The notes below the pieces were generated by a model. It worked only from the letters and a program-made list of their open reading frames with translations, was not told where the DNA came from and did no database searches. The position numbers and the translations under genes were made by a program. From Verrucomicrobia bacterium LW23 (GTDB lineage Bacteria; Verrucomicrobiota; Verrucomicrobiia; Methylacidiphilales; UBA1321), in assembly GCA_003054695.1 (NCBI GenBank), contig QAZA01000025.1, forward strand, positions 1-64,000: a stretch of DNA of 64,000 bases. The letters run 5' to 3'. Below, piece after piece: positions 48,898 through 57,848 of this stretch (position 1 is the first letter of the stretch; each line of letters begins with the position of its first letter).

Positions 48898-50637
48898 TTA
48901 GCTGTCCCGCAGATGTTGCAATGGGGGCGGCACAAATTCCCAGTCCGTCGCCTCGTTGACGGCGATGCGGATTTGAAATTCCATCACGTCGCGTGAAATC
49001 GGCGCCTGGTAGTCCTTCAGGCTCTCTTTTACAGCGGAAAGAGAGTCCAGCTTTTGCGTGCGCTGCGTTCTATATGCCTTAACGGCAAGGGCTTCCGCCG
49101 CGCCTGCGGTGAGCAGGTTGGGGATCTGGGCCTCGAGTTCCGGGAAGGATTCTTCCGCGACCACCAGGCCGCGGCGTTTGCACAGCGCGCGGAGCAGATC
49201 AAAGCCTTCGCGGGCGTTGGTTGTGGGAAAAATCGGAACTTTAATGTCGACGCGCCCCGGGCGCTTCAGGTCCACCTCAATCAAATCCGGCCGGCTGCTG
49301 GCCAGGATCCAGACGATCTTGCCGCGGTTTTCGCTGTTACTCATCTCCTTGGCAATCATGGAGTAAATGCGGCCGGAGAGGCCCGAATCATTGCTGCCGG
49401 AGTCGCGCTTGCCCAGGGCCTGGTCGGCCTCGTCCACAAACACAAAGCAGCGGCCCAGGGCATGCAATAATCGAAATATCTTCTCCAGATTGCCTTCCGT
49501 GCTGCCCACCCATTTATCGCGAAAATTCTTGATCTTGACGACCGGCACGCCCGCTTCTCCCGCCAGGCACTCCACCATGTAGGTTTTGCCCGTGCCAATA
49601 GGGCCGCACACCAGGTAGCCCATGGGCATCGCCTGTAAGTCCCCCTGGCGCCACAGGGCAATGTCTTCGCGCAGGCGGGCCTTCAACTTGGGCTGGCTGG
49701 ACATGTCCTCCAGGGTGCGGCGCGTTTCGATGAACTCGATCAGGTCGTTGCAGTCGCGCTCCACCAGCTCCTTCTTCAGGCGCACAAGATCTTGCGGCAG
49801 AACGGCTTCCTTCTTGTACTCCTTCAGCTTCAGCATGCTCTCCACGCTGCTTATCGTAGCGCCGGCCAGTTGCGCGCCCAGGGAGGGCAGGTCGTTCGCA
49901 AAATGGCGCAGCGCCGTGGGGTAGAGGCGCGAAAAGACAAGCAGGGCCGGGGTTACTTCCGTCTCCGCAGGCTGCGGAATTTGCAGTTGCGCCGCGCGCG
50001 GGTTGTTGACGAGCAAGGGGTGCAGGTCGTTCAGGTTATCGGTAAGTAGGAGTGTAGCAATGGGTTGCGAGACAAGCAAGTCCTCCGTTCCCCACTCCCG
50101 GATCAGCATGGCAAGCGCGCTCAGGTCGTAGTTGAGCGAGCCCGGAATGGCCGGGACGACAAGGTGCGCGGCTTTGATGATGACGCCGATATGCGTGGCC
50201 GGCTTGCCCAGGCGGGCCAGGTTGGCGCAAAAGCGGAAGTAGCGGGTGAGCGCTTCGATGGCCTCGCGAGGGGCGCGCGGGAGGGGGGCGCCGTCGCGCA
50301 TGGGCGGCCACTGCGTCATGATTTCCGCGCCCTTTTCAATGCGCAGGCCATTTCCAAGGTCATAGGACAGAACGACCTGGAACGGCTGCATCAACACGCG
50401 CAGTAAAAAGTCGGAGAGGCCGCCAATGGTTGGGTCGCCCGATGCGGCGCCGGCGGCCGGTATGGGTAACACGCAGCGGTCGTTGATGTTACCGAAGAGG
50501 ATGAACTGGCTGGCGGCGTTGCTGCGGTAATGCGTGGCCAGCTCCAGCGCCCAGGCGGGCCAGGAGCGCGCGTCGGGGCCTGTGGCGATGGGGGTGGGGG
50601 GGGCGGCCTGCGTGGGGATGGCGTCGGGGGTGGGCAT
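48898..50637 (-). CDS. AAA+ ATPase with unusual N-terminal half
   Basis: 579 aa, start MPTPDAIPTQAAPP at 50637. The C-terminal half is a classical AAA+ module: Walker A GPIGTGKT near residue 342, Walker B RCFVFVDEADQALGKR near 395, sensor 1 ILASSRPDLIEVDL and the arginine region KRPGRVDIKVP. Residues 20-330 are helical (ALELATHYRSNAASQFILFGNIND, SALAMLIREWGTEDLL) and look like a degenerate second ATPase or adaptor domain. SRH-like features suggest a hexameric remodeller. The gene is a single unit, 107 nt from the pseudopilin C stop. Confidence 0.8.
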   Translation of the reverse strand: MPTPDAIPTQAAPPTPIATGPDARSWPAWALELATHYRSNAASQFILFGNINDRCVLPIPAAGAASGDPTIGGLSDFLLRVLMQPFQVVLSYDLGNGLRIEKGAEIMTQWPPMRDGAPLPRAPREAIEALTRYFRFCANLARLGKPATHIGVIIKAAHLVVPAIPGSLNYDLSALAMLIREWGTEDLLVSQPIATLLLTDNLNDLHPLLVNNPRAAQLQIPQPAETEVTPALLVFSRLYPTALRHFANDLPSLGAQLAGATISSVESMLKLKEYKKEAVLPQDLVRLKKELVERDCNDLIEFIETRRTLEDMSSQPKLKARLREDIALWRQGDLQAMPMGYLVCGPIGTGKTYMVECLAGEAGVPVVKIKNFRDKWVGSTEGNLEKIFRLLHALGRCFVFVDEADQALGKRDSGSNDSGLSGRIYSMIAKEMSNSENRGKIVWILASSRPDLIEVDLKRPGRVDIKVPIFPTTNAREGFDLLRALCKRRGLVVAEESFPELEAQIPNLLTAGAAEALAVKAYRTQRTQKLDSLSAVKESLKDYQAPISRDVMEFQIRIAVNEATDWEFVPPPLQHLRDS

Positions 50638-50744
50638 GGACAGGAGGCGTGGCAGGTGTGATCGCTGCCATTGCCTGCTTGTAGCGCGGCGCCCGTCGCG
50701 GGGCAAGGTTGGATGCGGGGAAGTTTGCGGGCGGAACGGCGTTT

Positions 50745-51776
50745 CTAGTTGGACCACTGAGAGGCGTGAATCGCCACCGTGGTGGAGAATACGCGGTAGT
50801 TAAGCCGCAAAGCTTTGAGCCGGTCCTGAAGCGAAGCCATATCTGCCTCGTATTGAGCGGTTTGCGTAAAGCGTGAGGCCAACCCGAGGTCGGGCGGGGT
50901 GGAGCCGTGCTGGCTTTGCCACTGGGCTGCCGAACGTTCATCAATAGCAACAAGCGTTAGTTTGATAAGGGGAGGTAACTGATGTTCAGTTTTGGGTTGA
51001 TTAGGCGTCGTAAACAGGGAGCCGGAGGTGGGACGTGAAGAATAAGAATAGTCACTGGACAGAGAAACATTAGCGGTGGAAGAGATATTGCTTAGCTGGG
51101 GCTCCACAATCAACGCAACGATATTCTCAGCCACGGGTCGAATATAGTTTTGCTGAGTCAGAGAGGCCGCAATCCAGCCGGATCCTGTACGGGCTTCGTA
51201 CACACGAAAATCCTGTGCCGGTTGCATCACTTGCATCAGGCGAAAACGCATACGTGGTTGCACTTGCGTATGCAGGAAAGAGGGGATGAAGTTGGTGTCG
51301 GAGTTCCATTCGACATAGTATCCGCATACGTTGAGAAGCCCGTTCAGATCCGAAAGAGGATGGGATGCGGGATAGGTGTAGCCAAGCGGCGCCTGAAAGA
51401 AAACAGCGTGTGTAGGATGTGTCGCTTTAGGAGCGGAAAGAATATCGGAAGCCTGGCCGTTGATATAGTGAAGATCCGACATTCTTAAGTAGGTAGTCGG
51501 GGCATTCGTACTGTCGTAGTCCCAATAGGTCTGCAAGGTTGCCTGTCCGATGTTTCTGGCGAGCGAATCGAACGTGATGCGAGCGGCCTGAAAGGACTTG
51601 ATTCTGGCGTCGGAGCTTTGCCACAACCGCGTTGTTTGATTGAGGATACTGAAGATAACTATCGACAATACGGAGAGTATACCGAGAACCACCAGCATCT
51701 CCACTAATGAGAAGGCTAAGCAATGCAACCTTCTTCGGGAACCATGAGGTAGACGCACTTGCATGAGCGGAAGCAT
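50745..51776 (-). CDS. Verru_Chthon cassette protein C-like pseudopilin
   Basis: 343 aa. The leader (MLPLMQVRLPHGSRRRLHCLA) ends at A|FSLVEMLVVLGILSVLSI, so the peptidase site has Ala at -1 instead of Gly. After the N-terminal helix comes a large domain (RITFDSLARNIGQATLQTYWDYD, AVFFQAPLGYTY) and the C-terminus RLNYRVFSTTVAIHASQW, typical of protein C of this verrucomicrobial cassette. Pseudopilins of this kind belong to type II/IV-like secretion or fibre systems. It follows protein B by 26 nt. Proteins A and D of the cassette are not in the window. The DNA is clearly AT-richer than its surroundings. Confidence 0.82.
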   Translation of the reverse strand: MLPLMQVRLPHGSRRRLHCLAFSLVEMLVVLGILSVLSIVIFSILNQTTRLWQSSDARIKSFQAARITFDSLARNIGQATLQTYWDYDSTNAPTTYLRMSDLHYINGQASDILSAPKATHPTHAVFFQAPLGYTYPASHPLSDLNGLLNVCGYYVEWNSDTNFIPSFLHTQVQPRMRFRLMQVMQPAQDFRVYEARTGSGWIAASLTQQNYIRPVAENIVALIVEPQLSNISSTANVSLSSDYSYSSRPTSGSLFTTPNQPKTEHQLPPLIKLTLVAIDERSAAQWQSQHGSTPPDLGLASRFTQTAQYEADMASLQDRLKALRLNYRVFSTTVAIHASQWSN

Positions 51777-51801
51777 TGCGTGGGGTGCTTTGCTGTATTA
51801 G

Positions 51802-52323
51802 TTAACGTACGGCCACTACAGCAGAATAGAGATTGGTAGCGGTAGAACGCGTTCTATTGACAATAGCGATGCGGAGCGTGGCGAGGGTGCTGGAGAGAGG
51901 TTCTACGCCGGAGCCTACAGGTAAGGAAGTATCCCTGTACCGGGAAACGGTAATGGTGTAGATGGCGAGAGACGGGTCCTCTGTAATCTGGCCCTGATCA
52001 TCGCAGTAAAAGCTTTTGATATAAGCAGGATCATCGAACAGGGTAAAGGAAGACTGTTGAAGATCATTAACCGTGCGCTGGACAATTCCCGCTTCAATTG
52101 CTGTATCTGCCGCATCCTTAAATGTTTTAAGGCCCACGGGAAGCAAGGCAAGCAATGTGGAAAAGGTGAAGGCGACAATGCCGAGGGCAATGACAATCTC
52201 GACGAGCGAGAAAGCGCTCCTGTGCGTGCGGCTTTGGTCCGTGGACTTACGGGACTTCCTGTAGGGCAAGGACTTATGCTGATTTTGCCAAAGTCCGGAA
52301 ATGGTGGGGAAGAGACTCCTCAT
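51802..52323 (-). CDS. Verru_Chthon cassette protein B-like pseudopilin
   Basis: 173 aa. A long basic leader of about 36 residues ends at RSA|FSLVEIVIALGIVAF, again with Ala at -1. The middle (GIVQRTVNDLQQSSFTLFDD) and the end (TLATLRIAIVNRTRSTATN, YSAVVAVR) match the B-type pseudopilin layout. It is upstream of and presumably co-transcribed with the C-like gene. The region has lower GC and more mixed third codon positions than the flanking genes, suggesting separate origin or relaxed codon selection. Confidence 0.82.
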   Translation of the reverse strand: MRSLFPTISGLWQNQHKSLPYRKSRKSTDQSRTHRSAFSLVEIVIALGIVAFTFSTLLALLPVGLKTFKDAADTAIEAGIVQRTVNDLQQSSFTLFDDPAYIKSFYCDDQGQITEDPSLAIYTITVSRYRDTSLPVGSGVEPLSSTLATLRIAIVNRTRSTATNLYSAVVAVR

Positions 52324-52558
52324 AGTGGGAAGGGGAAGGAGTTACGCTGCGAAAAGGTTGATTACTGCCAACAGTTTCATTTCATCACTTTACTGCTTTG
52401 GCAACAAGGCATGCTTTACTTGACAGTCCAGTAGCTCGAAACTTCGTTTCGCGCATTTACATTGCGTTGAAGCTGTGTAAGGTGCGGGTTCTGGCTGATG
52501 CGGGCGATTTCGCCTGTCTCGGTCTGTGCCTATAAACCCTTCCACGTCAGTCTTTTAC

Positions 52559-53299
52559 ATGAAACTTCCCCTTTACGTTCAGCTTTACAGCCTTCGTCGC
52601 GAGTTTGCCAAAGATGCCGAGGCCGCGTTGCGCTCCGTGCCCGGCCTGGGCTTTGATGGTGTTGAAATGGCAGGTACTTATGACTGGTCGCTTGAAAAGT
52701 GGCAGACGCTGCTGAAGGAGACCGGCCTGTCGGTCGTGGCGGCTCACGTGGGCCTGGATGGGGTGGAAGGGGATGTCGCAGGCACGGCGGCCTTCCATAA
52801 AGGTCTGGGCAACAACAATTTAGTTGTGCCGTGGATTGGTGAGGATCTGCGTACGAAAGAGGGCTATACCTCGGTAGCGGCGCGACTGAATGCTGCGGCC
52901 GTTGCGTATAAGCCCTATGGTATCAACATCTTATATCATAACCATGACTTCGAGCTCTTCGACCTGGGAGGCACGAACGGCCTGGAGATTCTGATGAATG
53001 AGACGGATCCGGAACTTGTTGCGTTTGAAGTGGATACGTATTGGGTGGAGCATGCGGGCAAAGATGCTTACCAGTACATTGTGGACAACAACTCCCGCAT
53101 CGGGATGATTCACGCCAAAGAGCTGCGCAAAGCCGACAAGGCGGATGTGCCTGCGGGACAAGGAGATGTGAACTTCCGCGGCGTTATATCCATCGGCAAG
53201 GGCAAGGAGTGGCCGACGATTGTGGAGTTTGAAGGCGAAAACGCGCCCGAGGCCGTTGCTGCCAGCGCCAAATATCTGCGCGGTTTGCTGGATGCGTAA
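52559..53299 (+). CDS. sugar phosphate isomerase/epimerase-like TIM barrel
   Basis: 246 aa, start MKLPLYVQLYSLRREFAKD at 52559. The AP-endonuclease-2-like TIM barrel shows LGFDGVEMAGTYDW, VVAAHVGLDGVEGD, ILYHNHDFELFDLGG, ELVAFEVDTYWVEHAGKD, SRIGMIHAKELRK and the final GVISIGKGKEWPTIVEFEGE. His, Glu, Asp and His of these strands form the usual metal site. Such proteins are very abundant in Verrucomicrobiota sugar catabolism. The substrate is not predictable. Confidence 0.85.
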   Translation: MKLPLYVQLYSLRREFAKDAEAALRSVPGLGFDGVEMAGTYDWSLEKWQTLLKETGLSVVAAHVGLDGVEGDVAGTAAFHKGLGNNNLVVPWIGEDLRTKEGYTSVAARLNAAAVAYKPYGINILYHNHDFELFDLGGTNGLEILMNETDPELVAFEVDTYWVEHAGKDAYQYIVDNNSRIGMIHAKELRKADKADVPAGQGDVNFRGVISIGKGKEWPTIVEFEGENAPEAVAASAKYLRGLLDA

Positions 53300-53326
53300 C
53301 TAGATGCGCCGCAAAGGCTTACGCTG

Positions 53327-53386
53327 AAAATAGCCAAGGCCGGCGAGGAGGGCATCCGCGTGGGATGCCTCTTGCCGGCCATTTGC
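53327..53386. terminator. strong bidirectional terminator
   Basis: A 19-bp stem (53338-53357 with 53362-53380) with two small mismatches and a tiny loop. The outer AAATAGCCAAGG/CCATTTGCC sides extend it. It lies between the isomerase stop and the convergent YciI stop. Confidence 0.7.
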
Positions 53387-53399
53387 CTTAATGCGTTGC

Positions 53400-53753
53400 T
53401 TACGAGGCTGTTGCCGCGGATTCAGCCGGGCGGGACTCGGGGGCAACCAGATTGTTGGAGCCGTCAATCCACGGCTTCATAAACGGTTGGGATTTAACAG
53501 CTTCGAACTCAACAATGCGGTAGCTTGCCACATTCTCGCGCTGGAACGGATCGGCCGCCAGAAACTCCTGGAGGAGCTCGATATTCGGGGCGCGGGCGAT
53601 GATAATGCCACCCGTTTTAGGGTTTTGCGGGCCGGAGAACAGGAGAAGTTCGGCGTCGTAGCCGCGTTGCAGGTAGGTGCGGTGCTCGGGGACGAATTGT
53701 GCCACGCGCTCAAAGGGGGCGGTGTAGGTCAGCTCGACCATGAAGTGTTTCAT
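53400..53753 (-). CDS. YciI-like protein
   Basis: 117 aa, start MKHFMVELTYTAPFERVAQF at 53753; the frame further upstream to 54080 overlaps the divergent kinase gene. The dimeric ferredoxin-like fold has FVPEHRTYLQRGYDAELLLF with the conserved His, SGPQNPKTGGIIIARAPNIE and FLAADPFQRENVASYRIVEF with the DPF motif. YciI-like proteins are small enzymes or ligand binders of mostly unknown function. A 20-residue Ala/Glu/Ser tail is additional. It diverges from the hybrid kinase gene with about 100 nt between starts. Confidence 0.85.
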   Translation of the reverse strand: MKHFMVELTYTAPFERVAQFVPEHRTYLQRGYDAELLLFSGPQNPKTGGIIIARAPNIELLQEFLAADPFQRENVASYRIVEFEAVKSQPFMKPWIDGSNNLVAPESRPAESAATAS

Positions 53754-53855
53754 AAGCGGCCATAGTGGAGGAGGGGAGGATTGCTGGCCAGTCCGAAAAG
53801 CGGCGACGGCGCGTAAATGATCGCGCGGCGGGCGCCGATGGTGTAGGCTGCGGTT

Positions 53856-56726
53856 GTGGAGACGATTTCCTTCGCATCGAGCATCCGCGCAAGGCTCATT
53901 ACGTGCTTGCTGGGCACGGTATGTATCTTGTTTTTGTTGGCACTTTACCTGCAGTACTCCTTGCGGATGACAAGCCAGGGCAACCCGGATGCCTTTGCGC
54001 GGATGACGTATGTTGCTCACCTGGAGGCGGTTCCGCGGCTCGCCTCTGTCCTGCGGGTTTCCGCGGAAGCTTACGGCCATTCGGCCGACGCACGCTACCT
54101 GCAGCCGTATTTTGAGACCAGGATGTTGCTGGACAACAGTTTATACGCGCGGGATATCATGGATGCCGGCAGTCGCTTCGGTGGTCCGATGGATGCGGAG
54201 TTGCGCGGAGATGTAGACCGGCTACTTAAGGAGCTGGGCGGCGTTATACCGGCTGTCACAGCCCCGATGCCGCAGGAAGAGGGTACCGGTGCGGACGCTG
54301 CTAATCCGCCTGTGGACGCAACCACCACCCCGCCCCCCGCACCCGCCCGGCCGGATTGGGAGGCGTTGCGAGGGTTGGAGAAGCAGGTGGCGGAGAAGGC
54401 GATTTTGCTGGGGTCCATCGTGCGCAGGCAGGTAGAAATAGCGCAGCAGGCTGAGGAGCTTGGTTCCTCCTACTATGTGCGCTATATGTGGGTGGCTGTG
54501 GGGTTTGTGGGAGTATTTACGCTTTTTATTCAGCAGATTATTACGCGTTCCATCGTATCCCCGCTTACGGATCTGGGCGAGACCGTGCGCCGGCTCAAGG
54601 CGGGGGAGTACACGGTGCGGGCGCCGTTACACTCGTCGGATGAGATTGGTATGCTGGCCTCGGCCTTTAACGCGATGGCGGACAGTATTGAGGAGAACCA
54701 GCGCGTTCTGGAGGTGGCCAATCGGCAGTTGTCCCGCCAGCAGGATGAGTTACAAAATATAAATCAGGAGCTGGAGAAGCGCGTTGAGGAGAAGACAGAT
54801 GAGCTGAAAAAGACGCTCGCCACGGCTGAAAGCGACGCCACCAAGCTCCAGACTATCATCAACCGTATGCCGGATGGCCTGGTGCTGCTGGGCGAGCGCT
54901 CCCGTATCCTCAGCGCCAACGCGGCAGCGCTGCACATTCTCGGGCATCGCGAGGCGGCCTCCGTGCAGGACTGGATTGACACCAAGCCGGGCGCTTTCGG
55001 CTTCCGCCAGATGAATCACGTGAGCGTGGGGCGCGACGAGATGCCGTTTGCGCGGGCCAGCCGGGGCGACAGTTTCTCGAACGTGTCGCTGTACCTGCGG
55101 GGCACGGATAACCAGTCGCGGCTCGTCTCTTTTAGCGGCGGGCCGATTCTCTTTGATACGGCGGGGCAGGTGACGCTCAGTGTCTGCATCTTTCGCGATG
55201 TGTCGCTGGAACTTGCTCTGCGGCAGGAGCTTGAGGAGAAAAACATTAAGCTGGCGGAGGCCGCGCGCCTTAAGGATGAGTTTTTGGCCACGCTCAGTCA
55301 CGAGCTGCGCACGCCGCTCACGCCGGTCGTCAGCCATGCGCATTTGTTGCTGAGCGACTCGGGGCTGAGCGAGGACGATATGCACTCCGTGCGCGTTATT
55401 GAGCGGAACGCGAGGGCGCTTTCGCGAATGATTGATGAGTTGCTGGACCTCTCCGGTGTGATGAACCGCAAGCTGCGATTGCTGCGCGAGCCGACGAAAA
55501 TTCGCACCTGGGTGGAGCATACGCTCGATACAATCCGCCCCGCCTGCGCGAAGAAGGGGCAGACGCTTCATTTTCACTCCGGCGACGAGGAAGTGACGCT
55601 AAATATTGATCCCGCGCGACTTACGCAGGTGCTGGTAAATCTTGTGACGAACGCGGTGAAGTATACGGACGAAGGCGGGCGCATTGATGTAACGCTGGCG
55701 GTTGAGCCTGCGGATGTGCTTGTGCATGTGAGGGATAACGGGATAGGGCTGTCGCGGCACGACATGCGGGAAATCTTTGCCATGTTCCACCAGACGCGCG
55801 CCTCCATGACACGGCGCGCGGGCGGGCTGGGGATCGGCCTCTCGGTCGCAAAGAGTCTGGCCGAGCTGCACGGCGGCGATATTTCCGTGCACAGCGACGG
55901 GCCGGGGAAGGGCTCCGTGTTTACGCTGCGCTTGCCTCGGGAGGCGCCCATGGCTGCCGCGGAGGAGCCGACGAAGCAGCCCGGGGCGCAGTCGGCGGAA
56001 GCGGAAGTTGTTGCGGTGCAAAGAAATGGGGCGACGCATGAGTCGTCGGAACTCGAGGACGCGGCGCCCGGCTTGCACTCTGTCGCCACGTCCGGCGCCA
56101 GCCACGATAGCATGGGCGTGCACCTGCCGGAGGGGGATCGCGATCGCGGCGATGGAGCGGACGTTGCCCCTGCCGGCGCCGCGAGTTCCCCGACCGAGCT
56201 TCTCCCTTTGCCCGCGGGTGCGCCCGTGCCGGCCACCGAGGCTGCGGCATCCGCGGCATCGGCCCCGCCTGTGGCCGCGGTGATGGACCGCCGCCTGCTG
56301 CGCGGCCGCCGCATTCTTATTGTGGAGGACAGCGAAGATACGCTGGAAGCGCTGAGCCGCATTTTGCGCCGGCGCGAGTGCGTGGTGTTTACGGCCGGCG
56401 ACGGGCGCGCGGGGCTGGAGCTGGCTCGGCGCGAGCACCCGGACATCATCCTGTCGGACATCGGCCTGCCGGTAATGGACGGGCTGGAAATGGCGCGGCG
56501 CATTCGGGCGGATTCCTCCATGGCGCGGGTCATCATGGTGGCCTCCAGCGGCCTGGGGCGCGCGCAGGATATCGAGGCGGCGATTCAGGCCGGCTTTGCG
56601 GCGCATGTGCTTAAGCCTGTGGATATTGCGGCGCTGGACAAGCTGTTGCTTCGCCTGTTGGATAGCGGGGCGACACCCGAGGCGGATGCCGCACGCGCCG
56701 GGACATCCGCAAATCTCTCGGCATAA
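53856..56726 (+). CDS. membrane hybrid sensor histidine kinase
   Basis: 956 aa from GTG 53856. One membrane helix lies at 12-35 and a second near 208-230, enclosing a periplasmic sensor of about 170 residues. HAMP is at 230-282 (TRSIVSPLTDLGETVRRL), followed by a coiled coil (NINQELEKRVEEKTDELKK), a PAS-like domain at 325-445, and HisKA with His482 in LATLSHELRTPLTP. The ATPase has NLVTNAVKYTDEGG, VRDNGIGLSR and GGLGIGLSVAKSL. After a Pro/Ala linker comes a receiver with Asp868 in IILSDIGLPVMDG and KPVD. The phosphorylation target after the internal receiver is unknown. The next gene, an adenylate cyclase, is 100 nt downstream. Confidence 0.92.
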   Translation: METISFASSIRARLITCLLGTVCILFLLALYLQYSLRMTSQGNPDAFARMTYVAHLEAVPRLASVLRVSAEAYGHSADARYLQPYFETRMLLDNSLYARDIMDAGSRFGGPMDAELRGDVDRLLKELGGVIPAVTAPMPQEEGTGADAANPPVDATTTPPPAPARPDWEALRGLEKQVAEKAILLGSIVRRQVEIAQQAEELGSSYYVRYMWVAVGFVGVFTLFIQQIITRSIVSPLTDLGETVRRLKAGEYTVRAPLHSSDEIGMLASAFNAMADSIEENQRVLEVANRQLSRQQDELQNINQELEKRVEEKTDELKKTLATAESDATKLQTIINRMPDGLVLLGERSRILSANAAALHILGHREAASVQDWIDTKPGAFGFRQMNHVSVGRDEMPFARASRGDSFSNVSLYLRGTDNQSRLVSFSGGPILFDTAGQVTLSVCIFRDVSLELALRQELEEKNIKLAEAARLKDEFLATLSHELRTPLTPVVSHAHLLLSDSGLSEDDMHSVRVIERNARALSRMIDELLDLSGVMNRKLRLLREPTKIRTWVEHTLDTIRPACAKKGQTLHFHSGDEEVTLNIDPARLTQVLVNLVTNAVKYTDEGGRIDVTLAVEPADVLVHVRDNGIGLSRHDMREIFAMFHQTRASMTRRAGGLGIGLSVAKSLAELHGGDISVHSDGPGKGSVFTLRLPREAPMAAAEEPTKQPGAQSAEAEVVAVQRNGATHESSELEDAAPGLHSVATSGASHDSMGVHLPEGDRDRGDGADVAPAGAASSPTELLPLPAGAPVPATEAAASAASAPPVAAVMDRRLLRGRRILIVEDSEDTLEALSRILRRRECVVFTAGDGRAGLELARREHPDIILSDIGLPVMDGLEMARRIRADSSMARVIMVASSGLGRAQDIEAAIQAGFAAHVLKPVDIAALDKLLLRLLDSGATPEADAARAGTSANLSA

Positions 56727-56776
56727 GGCGGTTGCGTGGCGGTAACGTGCCGATGCGTGATGCGCTTTGCGACCGG

Positions 56777-56826
56777 CAGGCGTCGAAATGCTCGCATTTC
56801 GTCGCGCTTTTGCTACACTGCTGTGC
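56777..56826 (+). promoter_or_regulatory. hairpin plus extended -10 upstream of the cyclase gene
   Basis: A 12-bp inverted repeat GCGTCGAAATGC/GCATTTCGTCGC (56779-56804) is followed by GCTTTT, a possible terminator of the kinase transcript. TGCTACACT (56811-56819) is a good extended -10. The ATG at 56827 lies 7 nt after it, so the cyclase mRNA would be leaderless. Confidence 0.45.
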
Positions 56827-57807
56827 ATGGATAGTAGTGACGTGGAGCAGCAATCTCAGGCAGCCGAGCTGGAGGCCCGCATGGCGGCGCTGACGTCGGA
56901 GCTGGAGGACATGCGCATTCTCTACGAAAGCACGCTTCAGCACAGCGCCGCCATTGAGGACGAGCTGCAGGACCAGAACACGCGCATGACCGCGCACCTG
57001 GCGATGCTGAAAAAATACCTGTCGCCCCAGCTGTACGACGCCATTATGGGCGGGCGCACGGAGGTGAAGCTGAATTACAAGCGGCAAAAGTTAACGGTTT
57101 TCTTCTCGGATATCGTCGACTTTACGCGCGCCACGGACATGCTGGAGGCCGAAGTCCTCTCGGAGCTGCTCAACCAGTACCTGGACGAAATGGCGCGCAT
57201 TGCGCTCGATCACGGCGCCACAATCGACAAGTTTATCGGCGATGCGGTGATGATTTTCTTTGGCGACCCGGAGTTTATCAGCGACCGGGTGCACGCCGAG
57301 CGATGCGTGCGCATGGCCGTTAAAATGCAGGAGCGGATTCGCGACCTGAGCGACAACTGGATAGCGAAAGGCGCCGAGTTTGGGCTGCGCGTGCGCATGG
57401 GCATCAACACGGGCTACTGTACGGTGGGCAATTTTGGGTGCGAAAACAGGATGGACTACACCATCATTGGCGGGCAGGTCAACATTGCGTCGCGCCTGGA
57501 GAGTATGGCAGAGGCGGGCACCATCGCCATCTCGGGCACCACCTATTCCCTCGTGGAGCACATGGTGGATGCCGTGCCGCTGGGGAAGCTGGAGGTGCGC
57601 GGCGTCTTTCATCCCATCCCCGCCTTTAAGCTGCTGGGGATACGGGAGGAGGGCTCCACGCCAACGCCAAGCTCGCTTATCTCTTTCTCTCCCAACGGTT
57701 TCTCGCTGTCGTCCATCGCGTATCACCCCGCCGCCACCACGGAGGCCGATCGCGCCGCGTACATCCGCGCGCTGCGTCAGGCGCTGGCTCGGCTGGAGGA
57801 GGGGTAG
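56827..57807 (+). CDS. class III adenylate cyclase
   Basis: 326 aa, start MDSSDVEQQSQAAELEA at 56827. Residues 5-60 are a coiled coil. The catalytic domain runs from about 84 to 275: metal Asp95 in VFFSDIVDFT and Asp139 in DKFIGDAVMIFFGD, with Lys135 as the adenine-selecting residue. GINTGYCTVGNFG and DYTIIGGQVNIASRLES bring the transition-state Asn and Arg. All residues needed for ATP cyclisation are present, with Lys/Asp base choice, so cAMP is the expected product. It is soluble and lacks a sensor other than the coiled coil. Proximity to the hybrid kinase suggests coordinated signalling. Confidence 0.93.
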   Translation: MDSSDVEQQSQAAELEARMAALTSELEDMRILYESTLQHSAAIEDELQDQNTRMTAHLAMLKKYLSPQLYDAIMGGRTEVKLNYKRQKLTVFFSDIVDFTRATDMLEAEVLSELLNQYLDEMARIALDHGATIDKFIGDAVMIFFGDPEFISDRVHAERCVRMAVKMQERIRDLSDNWIAKGAEFGLRVRMGINTGYCTVGNFGCENRMDYTIIGGQVNIASRLESMAEAGTIAISGTTYSLVEHMVDAVPLGKLEVRGVFHPIPAFKLLGIREEGSTPTPSSLISFSPNGFSLSSIAYHPAATTEADRAAYIRALRQALARLEEG

Positions 57808-57848
57808 GGGGGAGTTGCACGGACGCGGTGGTGCGGCTAGGATACTGC

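Noticed and set aside
53754-54080. N-terminal extension of the YciI-like gene
   Set aside because: It would overlap the start of the divergent kinase gene, and family homology begins at MKHFMVEL.
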